64,000 bases of DNA from Chitinophaga solisilvae. GTDB lineage: Bacteria; Bacteroidota; Bacteroidia; Chitinophagales; Chitinophagaceae. Of the stretch, positions 27,653-37,931 are shown in pieces (positions within the stretch are counted from its first letter, which is position 1; every line of letters starts with the position of its first letter). The notes below the pieces were generated by a model that saw only the letters and a program-made list of their open reading frames with translations, searched no databases and was not told where the DNA came from. A program made the position numbers and the translations under genes. The stretch spans positions 1 to 64,000 of the forward strand of contig NZ_JAABOK010000008.1 of NCBI RefSeq assembly GCF_009928525.1. Direction: 5' to 3'.

Positions 27653-27971
27653 ATGTTATCCGTTTTTAGTTTATGGTAACTTTTTTCCACTGATATAAAT
27701 GTAGCACACATTTTATTTTTCTGCAGACCAATCGTACCTGCCAACTCATGTCATCATCTTACCCTGAAAAAAAAATTTAAAAAAAATTCATTTTCCTTTC
27801 ACCCTTTTTGGCATTCCGGCAGACCTAACCCTGATAGCTCCCTTATAACAGGAGGTAGCCGTCTGAAAGATCAAGACATCATTATTGATTTTCAGCTATT
27901 TATATTATAATAGCGCCTTTTCCGGCCTGTAAATTACAGGTACGGGTAATGTGGAACGAAGTTTTGGGAAT
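27653..27971. other. intergenic region with A-tract and ECF promoter candidate
   Basis: About 320 nt without a gene. It contains an A/T tract (about 27766-27789) followed by a sequence resembling Bacteroidota ECF promoters (27800-27828, listed separately). Both flanking genes point away, so it holds two divergent promoters. Confidence 0.5.
27800..27828 (+). promoter_or_regulatory. candidate ECF (FecI-type) promoter
   Basis: CACCCTTTTT followed by AGACCTAA, directly after a long A/T tract, recalls the promoter layout seen before sigma/anti-sigma/SusC loci in Bacteroidota. It lies about 145 nt before the sigma-factor start. Recalled from pattern memory only. Confidence 0.35.
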
Positions 27972-28535
27972 ATGCATCAACCAATGCCAGATGATAATGC
28001 TTCTTTCGAAGAGTTGTTCAGGAAACACTTTGTGGCGCTATGTACCATAGCTTACTATGTAGTGGAAGATAAGGACGCTGCGCGGGATATTGTACAGGAT
28101 TTTTTCCTGGACTACTGGAGCAAAAGACATAAGATCAGGATCACGAATGACTTTAAAAGCTATGCCACAGGGGCTGTCCGCTACCTGTCCATCGACTATC
28201 TGAAACGGTCAGGCAGGGTAAAGCTGGAAGACCTGGAGGTAATAGACGGCCTTTCCCGTCACTTTACGGCAGAAGACCGCGAGTGGAAGGAGGCATGCTA
28301 CACCGCGCTGTGGAAAGCGCTGGAGCAGATGCCGGAACAACGGCGCAAGGTATTTCTGATGAGCAATCAGGACAAAATAAAGTACAAGGATATTGCTGAA
28401 CAGCTGGGTATTTCTGTCAATACCGTAAAAACGCATATACGCCTGGCGTTGCAGTTTCTGCGGATGGAATGTAAATGGGTGATGACCACACCGGTCGTAT
28501 TCCTGCTATGCTGGAAAATGCCTTTGTTATTTTAA
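27972..28535 (+). CDS. FecI-like ECF sigma factor
   Basis: A 187-residue sigma-70 factor of the Bacteroidota family that pairs with FecR and SusC. I start it at the ATG at 27972; a GTG at 27951 in frame is possible. Region 2 contains FEELFRKHFVALCTIAYYVVEDKDAARDIVQDFFLDYW; region 4 contains EQMPEQRRKVFLMSNQDKIKYKDIAEQLGISVNTVKTHI. The C-terminus ends in a short hydrophobic stretch. It is followed after 16 nt by the FecR anti-sigma gene and then SusC, forming a cell-surface signalling unit. Confidence 0.93.
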   Translation: MHQPMPDDNASFEELFRKHFVALCTIAYYVVEDKDAARDIVQDFFLDYWSKRHKIRITNDFKSYATGAVRYLSIDYLKRSGRVKLEDLEVIDGLSRHFTAEDREWKEACYTALWKALEQMPEQRRKVFLMSNQDKIKYKDIAEQLGISVNTVKTHIRLALQFLRMECKWVMTTPVVFLLCWKMPLLF

Positions 28536-28551
28536 TCTTCAAACTGAATGT

Positions 28552-29667
28552 ATGCAATTACCTGCTGACGATACCGGAATGGACTGGAACAAAATACTGG
28601 AATCATTAGATGAAGCTAAAATCCCCGAAGATATGACGAAAGAAGAGTTCTTTGCCATGTCCGACGCCCGTGCAGCGCAGGCCCTGCTGGCTGCGCAGGA
28701 TTTCGACGAGTCGGCCGGCTGGCAGGAATTCACGTACCTGCGCGGGCAACGCCGCCTTCGCCACCAGCGTATCATCCGGCTGGCAGTGGCCGCCAGCGTG
28801 GTACTGGCGCTGGGCGCCGGGTTATGGATATTTCCCCCCCGCAACCATAGCATACAGACTGCTGATGCACTTCCGGCCGGCAAGGTACGCCTGCGCACCT
28901 CAGACGGCCGCTCAATAGAACTGGAAAAACAGGCACGCAGCATACAGGACAACGATATAGCAAAAATAAATGCCGGCGGGGATTCGCTGGTATATACCGC
29001 TACCGGCAAAGCAAAACAGCACGGGATACAAAGAGATACCCTGGACATTCCCCGCGGCACGCCTTTTCAGCTGTTACTGGCAGATGGCACACGGGTATGG
29101 CTAAACGCCGAATCGCGGCTGATATATCCCGCGGCTTTCCAGGGGCTGACACGGGAAGTGTTCCTCGAAGGAGAAGGCTACTTTGATGTAGCGCCTGATC
29201 CGTCGCACCCCTTCCTGGTGCATACCGGCAACATCACCACGAAAGTGCTGGGCACCGCATTCAATATACGTGCATACGATGCCTCGGTAGTCACCACCCT
29301 CCGCAGCGGAAAAGTACAGGTAACAGCAGGATCTGCCTCCCTGCAGCTGCAACCCGATGAACAGGCGATCGTTCATACACGGAACGGCGATCTGCAAAAA
29401 AGGACGGTAGACAGCCGGGACTACTTCGCCTGGATACAGGGAGATCTGTATTTCGATGGCGCCACGCTGGGCAGCATAACGGAAACATTGTCCCGGTACT
29501 ACGACTACCGGTTTGTATTTGATGATGCGGCCATTGCTGCGCTCCGCTTCACGCTGGATATACCCCGGCCGGAACGGCTGCAGGATGTACTGGCGCAGCT
29601 CAACAAAAGCCGTGAGGATCTGCGCTTCCAGGTAGATAACAAAACCATTACCATTTCAATTCATTAA
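28552..29667 (+). CDS. FecR-family anti-sigma factor
   Basis: A 371-residue inner-membrane regulator. The N-terminal cytoplasmic part (about 1-80) would hold the sigma factor; one membrane segment lies at about 83-99 (LAVAASVVLALGAGLWIF). The periplasmic FecR domain (about 165-260) shows IPRGTPFQLLLADGTRVWLNAES and REVFLEGEGYFDVA. A C-terminal DUF4974/STN-like domain follows (about 295-371, YFDGATLGSITETLSRYYDYRFVF). In this class the SusC receptor's STN domain contacts FecR when substrate is bound and releases the sigma factor. Confidence 0.94.
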   Translation: MQLPADDTGMDWNKILESLDEAKIPEDMTKEEFFAMSDARAAQALLAAQDFDESAGWQEFTYLRGQRRLRHQRIIRLAVAASVVLALGAGLWIFPPRNHSIQTADALPAGKVRLRTSDGRSIELEKQARSIQDNDIAKINAGGDSLVYTATGKAKQHGIQRDTLDIPRGTPFQLLLADGTRVWLNAESRLIYPAAFQGLTREVFLEGEGYFDVAPDPSHPFLVHTGNITTKVLGTAFNIRAYDASVVTTLRSGKVQVTAGSASLQLQPDEQAIVHTRNGDLQKRTVDSRDYFAWIQGDLYFDGATLGSITETLSRYYDYRFVFDDAAIAALRFTLDIPRPERLQDVLAQLNKSREDLRFQVDNKTITISIH

Positions 29668-29721
29668 TGCCATTCATTCCCTAACCGGGGCTTTAGCATG
29701 TAACCATCATTTCAATCCAAA

Positions 29722-32700
29722 ATGAGAAAATTATCAGGATCATCCTTCCGTATGAAGGATATGGGGAAACTTTGCTGCCTGTTATTCACCTTCCTGCTGC
29801 TGACTGCCGGCGCAAAGGCACAGGATGCAGCGCAGCCGGTACTGTCGCAGAAAGTCACTTATAAGGCACAGCGGTCCCCGCTGGTCAGGGTTCTGAAAGA
29901 CCTGCGCAAAATCACGAAAGTGCGGCTGACCTATAACGAAGAACATGTCAGGGAACAGCCACCGGTAACGGTCAACGCCACAGCCATGCCGCTGGACGCT
30001 TTCCTCACGGAGATACTGAAGCAGACTGACCTCACCTATACAATGGCCATGGGAGGAATTGTGTTACTGAAAAAATCTGTTGCCACAGGAACGCCCGCCA
30101 AAAAAGATGAAGCAGCAGACCTGCGGCATGTAGTGCTGAGGGGAAGGGTAGTCAGTCCTTCCGGCCAGCCGCTGGATGGCGTGAGCATCCGTGCCGCTGA
30201 ATCGGGCCAGACGACGGTAACACAGGCAGATGGTATGTTCTTTATCGTTCCGCGTGAAAATGAGATAGTACGCTTTTCGCTGCTGGGCATGCAACCACTC
30301 ACGTATAAGGCGATCCCTAAAAAAGATGGCCTGGTGATTATGAAGATGGACACGGTAGCGCAAGTTATTCAGGAAGTGGTGATAAACGGTTACCAGAAAA
30401 TTGATCCACGGCTCGCTACCGGATCTGTACTGAAATTATCTGCCACGGATGTGATCCAGCCCGGCATGCCCACCATCGATAAAATGTTGCAGGGCAAGGT
30501 GCCCGGCCTGATGGTTGTCAATAATTCCGGCGGCGTCAACGCTACACCCAAATTACGTATGAGAGGCACTTCCACCCTGCTGGGAAATGCCTCGCCGCTC
30601 TGGGTTATTGATGGCATGATACGTACCGAGCCGGTAAATATTTCCTCCGCCATTCTCAATAATGTTATCAGCCAGACCTCAGCATCTAACTTCGAACTGC
30701 TGGGAAATGCCATCAGCGGTGTAAATCCTTACGACATCGAGAGCTTTACCTTCCTGAGAGACGCCGCCGCCACCGCCATTTATGGTACGCGCGCGGCCAA
30801 CGGCGTTATTGTGCTCACCACTAAAAGAGGAAAAGAAGGACCGATGCGCGTCACCTATAATGCAGATTTTTCTTTCCAGGCACGCCCTTCTTACCGGAAC
30901 ATGAACCTGATGAACTCAAAGGAAAGAATATTGCTTTCCCGGCAGATGCAGGAGGACAATACTATTTTCACGCCTACCACCAGCGGCTTTGAAGATACTT
31001 ATTCCTACGAAGGACTGCTGCAGCTATTGTATGCCCGTAAAATATCAGAGGCTGAATTCAACCGCAGGGTGGCCATACTGGAAACCCGCAATACCGACTG
31101 GTTTAAGGAACTTTTCAGGAATCAGTTCAGCATGCAGCATAGTCTCAGTCTCAGTGGCGGTAATGCCAGAACAACCTATTACGCCTCGCTGCGGTTTTCT
31201 GACCAGAAAGGGGCGGCCAGGGAAGATGGCCGCAAGAACTACAGCGCCACCATTAATATGCGTTCTAAAATTACCAGCCGGCTCAATATAGACCTTTCCG
31301 TTACCACCAGTTACCAGCAAGCCCGTACTTATTATAATAGCGTATCTCCGCTGGCATTTGCCCTGCAGACAAGCCGTATTTTCAGTCCGGACGATTTTAT
31401 TCCCATCGCCAATGGCCATACTACAACCGGCATTTATGAACTGGATGCTATCAGACCTCCCTATACCTTTAACATTCATAACGAGATCGCCCATACGCAG
31501 AAAACTTCCAGCCTGCAGTCAGGTACTGTGAACCTGAACGCAGACTACAAAATTGCCAATGGTTTTTTCTTCAGAAATAACACCAGCTTTATTCTGGATG
31601 CAGGGGAAGGCATGTCATGGGCAGACTATTACAGCCATGCTGCAGCTCTTCAAAGAGGCTGGGATCTGGCTTATATACCTTCTCCCATAAATATAGAGGG
31701 TTCGAAGCTGCCCGTCGGCGGTGTCGCAGATATGAACACTTCCAGCAGTATGGCCCTCAGCATGCGGAACAGTTTTGATTACAGCAGGGGTTTATTCGGT
31801 AACCGTGACCAGTACAGTATTACCCTTGGAAATGAAATCCGCAGTGAAACAGGGAACAGCCGGTTCCATGTATTACCCGGATATTTTCCTGACCGTGGAA
31901 ATATTTTCTCTCCTTCGCCGGTGGGCCAGCGGCTGATTAGTCAAAACGGAATCGACAAATCGAAAAACAATACAGCCGGAGTTTACCTGTCCGGCGGATA
32001 TAGCCTGATGAACCGCTATATCATCAACGGTACCGTCAGATTTGAAGGGTCCAACAGGTTCGGGCAATATGCCAATGCCAACTTCCGCCCTATCTACAGC
32101 GTTTCCGGCCGCTGGAATGCCTCTTCTGAAAACTGGTTTCCACGTGGTCGGCTGCTGAATAACTGGCAGCTGTCAGCCTCCTTTGGCACCCAGGGTAACG
32201 TGGTAACGGCAGTAGGTCCTAACCTTATTGCGCAATATTCAACCTATAAGGTGAACCCGGCCAATAACCTGCCGTATCTCACCATGAAATCCATGCCCTA
32301 TCCTGATCTTCGCTGGGAAAAAACATACCAGCTGAACCTGGGTACCAGTATTGGTATGCTCAACAACCGCCTGCTGTTGGTGCTGGACTACTATTCCAAA
32401 AATTCCGTTGACCTGGTAGACAGGTTGCCCATTCCATACGAATATGGTATGGACTTTATGTACAGAAATGGTGGTAAGATGTTTAACCGCGGACTGGAAC
32501 TTTCTGTTACCGCTCACCTGATACAACGGAAACAAAGCAGTTTTTCACTGACCTTCAATACCAGCAAAAATTTGAACCGTGTAGCCGACCAGGTGAGTAA
32601 CTATGGATATAACAGTTTATTCAGCGGAGAGGGGCATCCCGCCGGCAAAGCCGTTTCAGGCATGTATTCCTATATCTTCAAGGGACTCAACGGACAAAAC

Positions 32701-33363
32701 GGCCTGCCTCAGTTTGACAGGCTGGATTTAGCTAAACCTACTCCCAATCCGGACGATTTCCTCGTATATGCCGGTCAGGCGGATCCAAAGCTGACAGTTA
32801 ACATTACGCCCGTCATCACCTACAAATCATTTACGCTGACATCCGGCATTTATCTCAGCCTGGGCAGCGTAAAAAGGCTGAACCCTGTCATCAACCGCAC
32901 CAATTCCTCATCAGGTACGCCCAGGGCAATATCGAATGCCAACAGGGACTTGCTGTACCGCTGGCGGAAACCGGGAGATGAAGCCTATACCAATATCCCT
33001 TCGTTCGCCGATCAGTACAATGTATTATTACTACAGGTTCCCTATAGCCCGATGAACAGGCCGGTTCTCACTTCACAGGAGAAAATATCCGTATCTCCCC
33101 TGGACGCCTATGACCTGTCTGACATCAGAACTGTAAAAAATGATTACCTGCGCTGCAACTATATTAACATGCGGTACAATGTACCGCCCCGCAGACTTGG
33201 CCGTAGCGGTTTACAGGCATTGAGTGTGGGCTTCTCCGTCAACAATGTTTTCACCATCGCCAATCCTGCCCTCAAAGGGCAGGACCCCGAGATCAGCGGA
33301 ACGGGCACCGGTGCATTGCCTATCACCCGCCAGTATGCCGGCTCTCTTAATGCCACCTTTTAG
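29722..33363 (+). CDS. SusC/RagA-family TonB-linked outer-membrane protein with STN domain
   Basis: A 1213-residue outer-membrane transporter. Signal peptide at about 12-34, then a secretin/TonB short N-terminal (STN) signalling domain (about 45-115), a carboxypeptidase-regulatory-like domain (about 138-215), the plug (about 225-370, with MLQGKVPGLMV and GTRAANGVIVLTTK) and a large barrel. The STN domain marks it as the sensor for the preceding FecI/FecR pair. It forms the import complex with the SusD protein that follows after 23 nt. Substrate unknown; the nearby protease and thioredoxin genes hint at peptides rather than glycans, as no glycosidase is present. Confidence 0.95.
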   Translation: MRKLSGSSFRMKDMGKLCCLLFTFLLLTAGAKAQDAAQPVLSQKVTYKAQRSPLVRVLKDLRKITKVRLTYNEEHVREQPPVTVNATAMPLDAFLTEILKQTDLTYTMAMGGIVLLKKSVATGTPAKKDEAADLRHVVLRGRVVSPSGQPLDGVSIRAAESGQTTVTQADGMFFIVPRENEIVRFSLLGMQPLTYKAIPKKDGLVIMKMDTVAQVIQEVVINGYQKIDPRLATGSVLKLSATDVIQPGMPTIDKMLQGKVPGLMVVNNSGGVNATPKLRMRGTSTLLGNASPLWVIDGMIRTEPVNISSAILNNVISQTSASNFELLGNAISGVNPYDIESFTFLRDAAATAIYGTRAANGVIVLTTKRGKEGPMRVTYNADFSFQARPSYRNMNLMNSKERILLSRQMQEDNTIFTPTTSGFEDTYSYEGLLQLLYARKISEAEFNRRVAILETRNTDWFKELFRNQFSMQHSLSLSGGNARTTYYASLRFSDQKGAAREDGRKNYSATINMRSKITSRLNIDLSVTTSYQQARTYYNSVSPLAFALQTSRIFSPDDFIPIANGHTTTGIYELDAIRPPYTFNIHNEIAHTQKTSSLQSGTVNLNADYKIANGFFFRNNTSFILDAGEGMSWADYYSHAAALQRGWDLAYIPSPINIEGSKLPVGGVADMNTSSSMALSMRNSFDYSRGLFGNRDQYSITLGNEIRSETGNSRFHVLPGYFPDRGNIFSPSPVGQRLISQNGIDKSKNNTAGVYLSGGYSLMNRYIINGTVRFEGSNRFGQYANANFRPIYSVSGRWNASSENWFPRGRLLNNWQLSASFGTQGNVVTAVGPNLIAQYSTYKVNPANNLPYLTMKSMPYPDLRWEKTYQLNLGTSIGMLNNRLLLVLDYYSKNSVDLVDRLPIPYEYGMDFMYRNGGKMFNRGLELSVTAHLIQRKQSSFSLTFNTSKNLNRVADQVSNYGYNSLFSGEGHPAGKAVSGMYSYIFKGLNGQNGLPQFDRLDLAKPTPNPDDFLVYAGQADPKLTVNITPVITYKSFTLTSGIYLSLGSVKRLNPVINRTNSSSGTPRAISNANRDLLYRWRKPGDEAYTNIPSFADQYNVLLLQVPYSPMNRPVLTSQEKISVSPLDAYDLSDIRTVKNDYLRCNYINMRYNVPPRRLGRSGLQALSVGFSVNNVFTIANPALKGQDPEISGTGTGALPITRQYAGSLNATF

Positions 33364-33386
33364 CCGAACCAATTCAATGCAAGAAC

Positions 33387-34889
33387 ATGAAGAAAATACT
33401 AATCATACTGCTCGTTGCCGGTTGCCTGGTTTCCTGCCGGAAATTTCTGGCCGAATATTCACCTTCGGATGTAACGCCGAAAACAACTTCGGACTTCGGA
33501 GAGATCCTTTATGCAGACGGGTACCCGGATGCCATAACACCCATACAACCCTGGATGGTTTTCCTCGATGACGACATCCAATGTTATGTAGGAAAGGCGA
33601 ATGAATTAGCCAATAAGGGCTTTATGGCTGCTATAGGTAATATTTATCACTGGCAACCTGAAATGACCAGCTTCCAGGATGGCGCTATTACCGACCGGCA
33701 GCTGAACGCCTGGGGAAATTATTATAAAATGTTACTGGGCGTTAACGTGGCATTGCAACATCTGGATAATTCGACCGGCAGCCAGGAACAGAAAGACCGG
33801 TTTAAGGGCGAAGCCTTCGGGCTCAGAGCTTACTATCACTTTATGCTGGTTAACATTTATGCGCTTCCCTATAACGATTCCCTGTCTACTCCCGATAAAC
33901 TGGCAGGTGTTCCCATACGAACCACTGCTGATCTTTCTGATCAGTTTCTTACACGTAACAGCGTAAAGGAAGTATACCAGCAGATCACCAGGGACCTGGA
34001 CAGTTCTCTTGCCCTGCTCAGTAAAAGCAGGGAAGACAGGGACGTTTTCCGTCTGTCCTATACAGCCGTACAGCTGCTGGCCAGCAGGGTATATCTTTAC
34101 ATGGAAGATTGGCAGAAAAGTATAACACATGCCAATGAGGTCATCCAGTATCATCCTATGCTGATGGACTACAATAAATGGACGAATACGCCACCCGCTC
34201 CTGCCACTCAGTTTATAGGTCCGGGTAACGCAGAGTCTATCTGGTGCTATGGCACTTTTACAGAACACTACTCCCTCTCCTGGGGTTTCGGCCGTGTCTT
34301 TGATATTTCCAAAAACCTTTTTGATTGTTTTGAAGAAACTGACCTCCGCAGGCAGAACGGCATCCAAATTACACCGGAGCCATTAAAGGAGTATATCGTA
34401 CCGGACTACATTCAAAGCAAGCTGTTAAGTCTTACAGGCAGAGGACGGGAAACCATCACCAATTCCTGGCGCAGCGCCGAAGCATACCTTAACAAGGCAG
34501 AGGCCTGCATTCAGCTGTACCGCTCCAGAGGAGATGCAGCAGCAGCTGCCGAAGCACTCAGCAGTCTTAATACCCTCCGCGCGCAGCGTTTTCACGCCTC
34601 CACCTTCAGGCCATGGGCTATGGATACCGGCGATAAGCTGCTGGAAATGTGCCGCCAGGAAAGACGCCGCGAACTGTATATGGAGGAAGCACACCGCTGG
34701 TTCGACCTCCGGCGTTATGGCATGCCGGAGATCAGACATATCAGTATGCCGGACAGATTTACGGTGCAGTATTTCACGCTGAAAAAAAGAGATCCGCAGT
34801 ACGTAGTGCCTATTCCGAAGAATGTGATCGAAAGAAATCCGGCCCTCATACGCAATCCTGTATTACCCGGCATGCGCATGCCGGATTAA
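33387..34889 (+). CDS. SusD/RagB-family substrate-binding lipoprotein
   Basis: A 500-residue surface lipoprotein with a lipobox ending at Cys17 (CLVSC). The body is the helical TPR-like SusD fold: GEAFGLRAYYHFMLVNIYALPY (about 132-153), LTAVQLLASRVYLYMEDW-like helices, and the C-terminal REDMCRQERRRELYMEEAHRWFDLRRYG-type signature (about 420-445) typical of the family. It caps the SusC barrel and binds the nutrient. Coupled to susC in one operon; substrate cannot be told from sequence. Confidence 0.95.
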   Translation: MKKILIILLVAGCLVSCRKFLAEYSPSDVTPKTTSDFGEILYADGYPDAITPIQPWMVFLDDDIQCYVGKANELANKGFMAAIGNIYHWQPEMTSFQDGAITDRQLNAWGNYYKMLLGVNVALQHLDNSTGSQEQKDRFKGEAFGLRAYYHFMLVNIYALPYNDSLSTPDKLAGVPIRTTADLSDQFLTRNSVKEVYQQITRDLDSSLALLSKSREDRDVFRLSYTAVQLLASRVYLYMEDWQKSITHANEVIQYHPMLMDYNKWTNTPPAPATQFIGPGNAESIWCYGTFTEHYSLSWGFGRVFDISKNLFDCFEETDLRRQNGIQITPEPLKEYIVPDYIQSKLLSLTGRGRETITNSWRSAEAYLNKAEACIQLYRSRGDAAAAAEALSSLNTLRAQRFHASTFRPWAMDTGDKLLEMCRQERRRELYMEEAHRWFDLRRYGMPEIRHISMPDRFTVQYFTLKKRDPQYVVPIPKNVIERNPALIRNPVLPGMRMPD

Positions 34890-34916
34890 TGTCTTCCACC
34901 ATCAAAAAAATAACCG

Positions 34917-35747
34917 ATGAAAAGAACATATCTCATTCCGGTGCTGCTGCTGACAACGGCATTATTTGCCTGCCAGAAGGAAGCGAAATTACAAGCCACT
35001 CCGGAGCAGCCCGCCTACACCCTGCCGCAGGGCCATACGGCAGCGGATGACAGCATTATAGCCATTCATAAAAAATACGGCACCTATGTGCTGTACCGTT
35101 TCTCCCAGGGCGACTTCGGTTACGACTATACGACAATGCGTAAAGACAGCGCATTTAACGCCAATCCCGCATATGTGGATACCACCCTGCGTTTTTTCAG
35201 GCAGCAGCTGATGGCATTGTATCCTGAAAGTTTCCTGAAAAAAACGATGCCTTTCAGAGTGCTGCTGGCAGCCTACATCGGTTCAGGCGACACCCGCCAT
35301 GCAGACGGCTTTGCCAGTACTTCCGGTACGCTGACCATTGGCTGGGCCGACAGTACGCTCCTGGGGAAAACACCTGCAGAGCTGAAGAACATGCGCGGCC
35401 TCCTGCATTATTACTATTGGGAACGGGCCATACGCACCGAAGCTGTTGTTGTACCGCCTGCTTTTATGGCGCTGACGCCGGCAGCGGGATACAACAATAT
35501 CCACGCAGGCAACCGCTATGCAGAGGGTGTGGTATCTGATGTATACGAAAAGTTACTAAATCCCGCCAGGGATTACATCTCCTTCATCAGGGTGATTGCC
35601 GGTACTTCTGCCGAAACCCTGGAAGCTGGCATTTTCCGGCCACAGGTAGATAAGAAGGGATTGCTCCGGAAGAAATATAATGTAGTAATCAGTCATCTTA
35701 AATCAACATATGGCATAGACCTTCAGGCTATCGGCAATCTGCCGTAA
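34917..35747 (+). CDS. metallopeptidase-like lipoprotein lacking HExxH
   Basis: A 276-residue lipoprotein (lipobox ending at Cys19, LFAC). Its layout resembles the putative zinc-binding metallopeptidases (Peptidase_Mx1, PF15890) often found beside SusC/SusD: IHKKYGTYVLYRF near the start, FLKKTMPFRVLLAAYIGSG in the middle and a GTLTIGWADS strand. Where that family has its HExxH zinc helix, this protein has LLHYYYWERAI, so the zinc site appears lost. It may be a binding protein or pseudo-enzyme. The family call is from motif memory. It sits 27 nt after susD and is part of the same operon. Confidence 0.6.
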   Translation: MKRTYLIPVLLLTTALFACQKEAKLQATPEQPAYTLPQGHTAADDSIIAIHKKYGTYVLYRFSQGDFGYDYTTMRKDSAFNANPAYVDTTLRFFRQQLMALYPESFLKKTMPFRVLLAAYIGSGDTRHADGFASTSGTLTIGWADSTLLGKTPAELKNMRGLLHYYYWERAIRTEAVVVPPAFMALTPAAGYNNIHAGNRYAEGVVSDVYEKLLNPARDYISFIRVIAGTSAETLEAGIFRPQVDKKGLLRKKYNVVISHLKSTYGIDLQAIGNLP

Positions 35748-35780
35748 GCCCTGAATTTTCACGATATAAATACGTACGAT

Positions 35781-37898
35781 ATGAACCAACGATGCAGGCC
35801 CCTTCTACTGGCGGCCCTGGCCACCTCATGCAGTCTGGCGGCCTACGCCCAGGCTCCGGCAGATCCGGTTAAAACCCGGGCCTTCCGGGGGGAAGTGATC
35901 CTTAACGTGCTGCAGAAAGTAAAAACCAGACATTATGCGCCGCGGCAGCTGGACGATACATGGTCCGCCGCCGTATGGAAAAGCTATATCCGGTTGCTGG
36001 ATCCCAACCGCAACGTTTTCCTCCGGGAAGATATACAACGGTTCACCGCCATGCAGCAGGATCTGGACAACCAGCTGGCAACCGGACAAACCACCTTCTT
36101 TGATTCCGTATATGCCACCTATCAGCTGCGGATGCAGGAGAACAAACAAATAGTTGAAAAAATATCCGGAGAAGCATTTGATGTCACCAGGCAGGAGACG
36201 CTGGTCTTGAACACAGAGACCCGCGATTATCCGGCCAGTGTGCAGGAGAAGGAATCGTTATGGCGTAAACTCCTGAAATACCAGGTGCTGCGCAATTACA
36301 TGGAACAGCAAACTGCCGCCGGCAATACCCAAACTACCACCGACACGGCTGCCATGGCAAAAGCCCGCGGATACATCCGCAAATGGCATAACGACCAGTT
36401 CAGACTAGCAGCCGCGCCCAATGCGGAAGATGAAAAATTCAGCCAGTATGTTGCCGTCGCCCTGATAGAGATAGATCCGCACACTGTTTACAGCGGACCG
36501 AAAGATAAAACGATGGAACAGCAGATCAGTAAACGGTATTTCGGACTGGGCATGGAGCTGGCCGAAAAAGAAGCTGACTTCTATGTGAAACGGCTGATGT
36601 CCGGAGGCACCGCCGCCCGCAGCGGCGTGGTAAAGGAAAATGATAACATCATTTCCATATCCGATGCCAATGGCAATATGGTGCCTGTTTCCGGCCTTAC
36701 CGCCATGGAAGTAACACGCATGATACGCGGGGAAAAAGATACAGAAGTGAAAATGATGTTGCGTCAGCCCGGCGATACCGCCAGAACTGTTGCCGTTAAA
36801 CGGGGAGAAGTAATAGATCAGGAGAACAGGGCCAGAGGTGCTGTGATAGAGAAGAATGGTAAGAAGTTCGGCTATCTCTCCCTCCCGCTCTTTTACCTGG
36901 ACCCTACCGGTCAGGGACTGACAGGCTCATTCAGCGATGTGGCACGCGAAGTAGAGAAGCTCAAGGAACAGGAAGTAGAGGGTATTGTCTTCGATCTTCG
37001 CGGCAACGGCGGCGGCTCGCTGGAGGAAGTCGTGCGTATGAGCAGTATATTTCTGCCTTCCGGCCCGGTAACCTGGCTCAGGACACAGCAGCAGGTCAAC
37101 CGCTACAACAGTCCTGCTGTTCCTCCTTCCTTTGAAGGCCCGCTGGTAGTGATGGTAGATGAATCCAGCGCTTCCGCATCAGAGATATTTGCTGCCGTTA
37201 TCCAGGACCGGCGCAGGGGACTTATTGCAGGACCCGCTTCCACTTACGGAAAAGGTACTGCGCAGGCAACAGTCAATGTCGGGAAACTGGGAGATGCTAC
37301 CCTCGGTACACCAGACATCAGCTATGGCAGCATGCGGCTCACCGTACAGAAATTCTACCGCGTTACCGGCACCTCCACGCAGCTGAACGGCGTAGTGCCG
37401 GACGTTATCCTGCAGGAAACCATGCGCACTACAGAAAAGCGCGAACGTACCTTCGCTTCCAGTCTGCCCTGCGATACCCTGCAACTGCCGGCATTTGAAG
37501 CTGCAGGGCCTCATTTCAACTATGACCTGGTAGTACGGCAAGCCCGCGAACGGATAGCTGCCAACCCGGCATTTACCACCATTACCGCACAGATGAACCA
37601 CATCAGGGAACATGCCCTTCTGCCGGCGCCGCTTGATATCAGCTCCTTCCGCCAATACTATGGAGAAACAGCCCGCTCAGAAAAAATCATCCGCAACGCC
37701 CGCACACTGCCCGCAGAAAAAGTATTACCCGTGGAACTACCGGTAAACAGAAGCATACATCCTGATCTGCGGAAAGAAGAGACAGCCGGCGCCAACGTAA
37801 AGGAATGGCTGAAAACAATTTCGCAGGATGTTTACATCGACGCCTCCCTGGCTATGCTGGCCGACATGATAGCACATCCTGCACCGGCAAAAAAGTAA
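35781..37898 (+). CDS. C-terminal processing (tail-specific) protease, S41 family
   Basis: A 705-residue exported protease. Signal peptide to about residue 23 (AAYAQ), helical N-terminal domain (about 30-230), a PDZ domain (about 250-335, FGLGMELAEKEADFYVKRL, GVVKENDNIISI) and the S41 serine protease domain (about 350-560). The Ser/Lys dyad is present: Ser465 in DESSASASE and Lys491 in TYGKGTAQ. The C-terminal region (about 580-705) is the helical tail of the Prc/Tsp type. It would cleave periplasmic proteins at their C-termini. Being inside a SusCD operon suggests a role in processing imported peptides or envelope components. Confidence 0.92.
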   Translation: MNQRCRPLLLAALATSCSLAAYAQAPADPVKTRAFRGEVILNVLQKVKTRHYAPRQLDDTWSAAVWKSYIRLLDPNRNVFLREDIQRFTAMQQDLDNQLATGQTTFFDSVYATYQLRMQENKQIVEKISGEAFDVTRQETLVLNTETRDYPASVQEKESLWRKLLKYQVLRNYMEQQTAAGNTQTTTDTAAMAKARGYIRKWHNDQFRLAAAPNAEDEKFSQYVAVALIEIDPHTVYSGPKDKTMEQQISKRYFGLGMELAEKEADFYVKRLMSGGTAARSGVVKENDNIISISDANGNMVPVSGLTAMEVTRMIRGEKDTEVKMMLRQPGDTARTVAVKRGEVIDQENRARGAVIEKNGKKFGYLSLPLFYLDPTGQGLTGSFSDVAREVEKLKEQEVEGIVFDLRGNGGGSLEEVVRMSSIFLPSGPVTWLRTQQQVNRYNSPAVPPSFEGPLVVMVDESSASASEIFAAVIQDRRRGLIAGPASTYGKGTAQATVNVGKLGDATLGTPDISYGSMRLTVQKFYRVTGTSTQLNGVVPDVILQETMRTTEKRERTFASSLPCDTLQLPAFEAAGPHFNYDLVVRQARERIAANPAFTTITAQMNHIREHALLPAPLDISSFRQYYGETARSEKIIRNARTLPAEKVLPVELPVNRSIHPDLRKEETAGANVKEWLKTISQDVYIDASLAMLADMIAHPAPAKK

Positions 37899-37931
37899 TC
37901 ATCAATTCTATCATATTATAATCATCAGCTA

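Noticed and set aside
34917..35747. Active zinc metallopeptidase
   Set aside because: No HExxH or other complete zinc motif is present in the protein.
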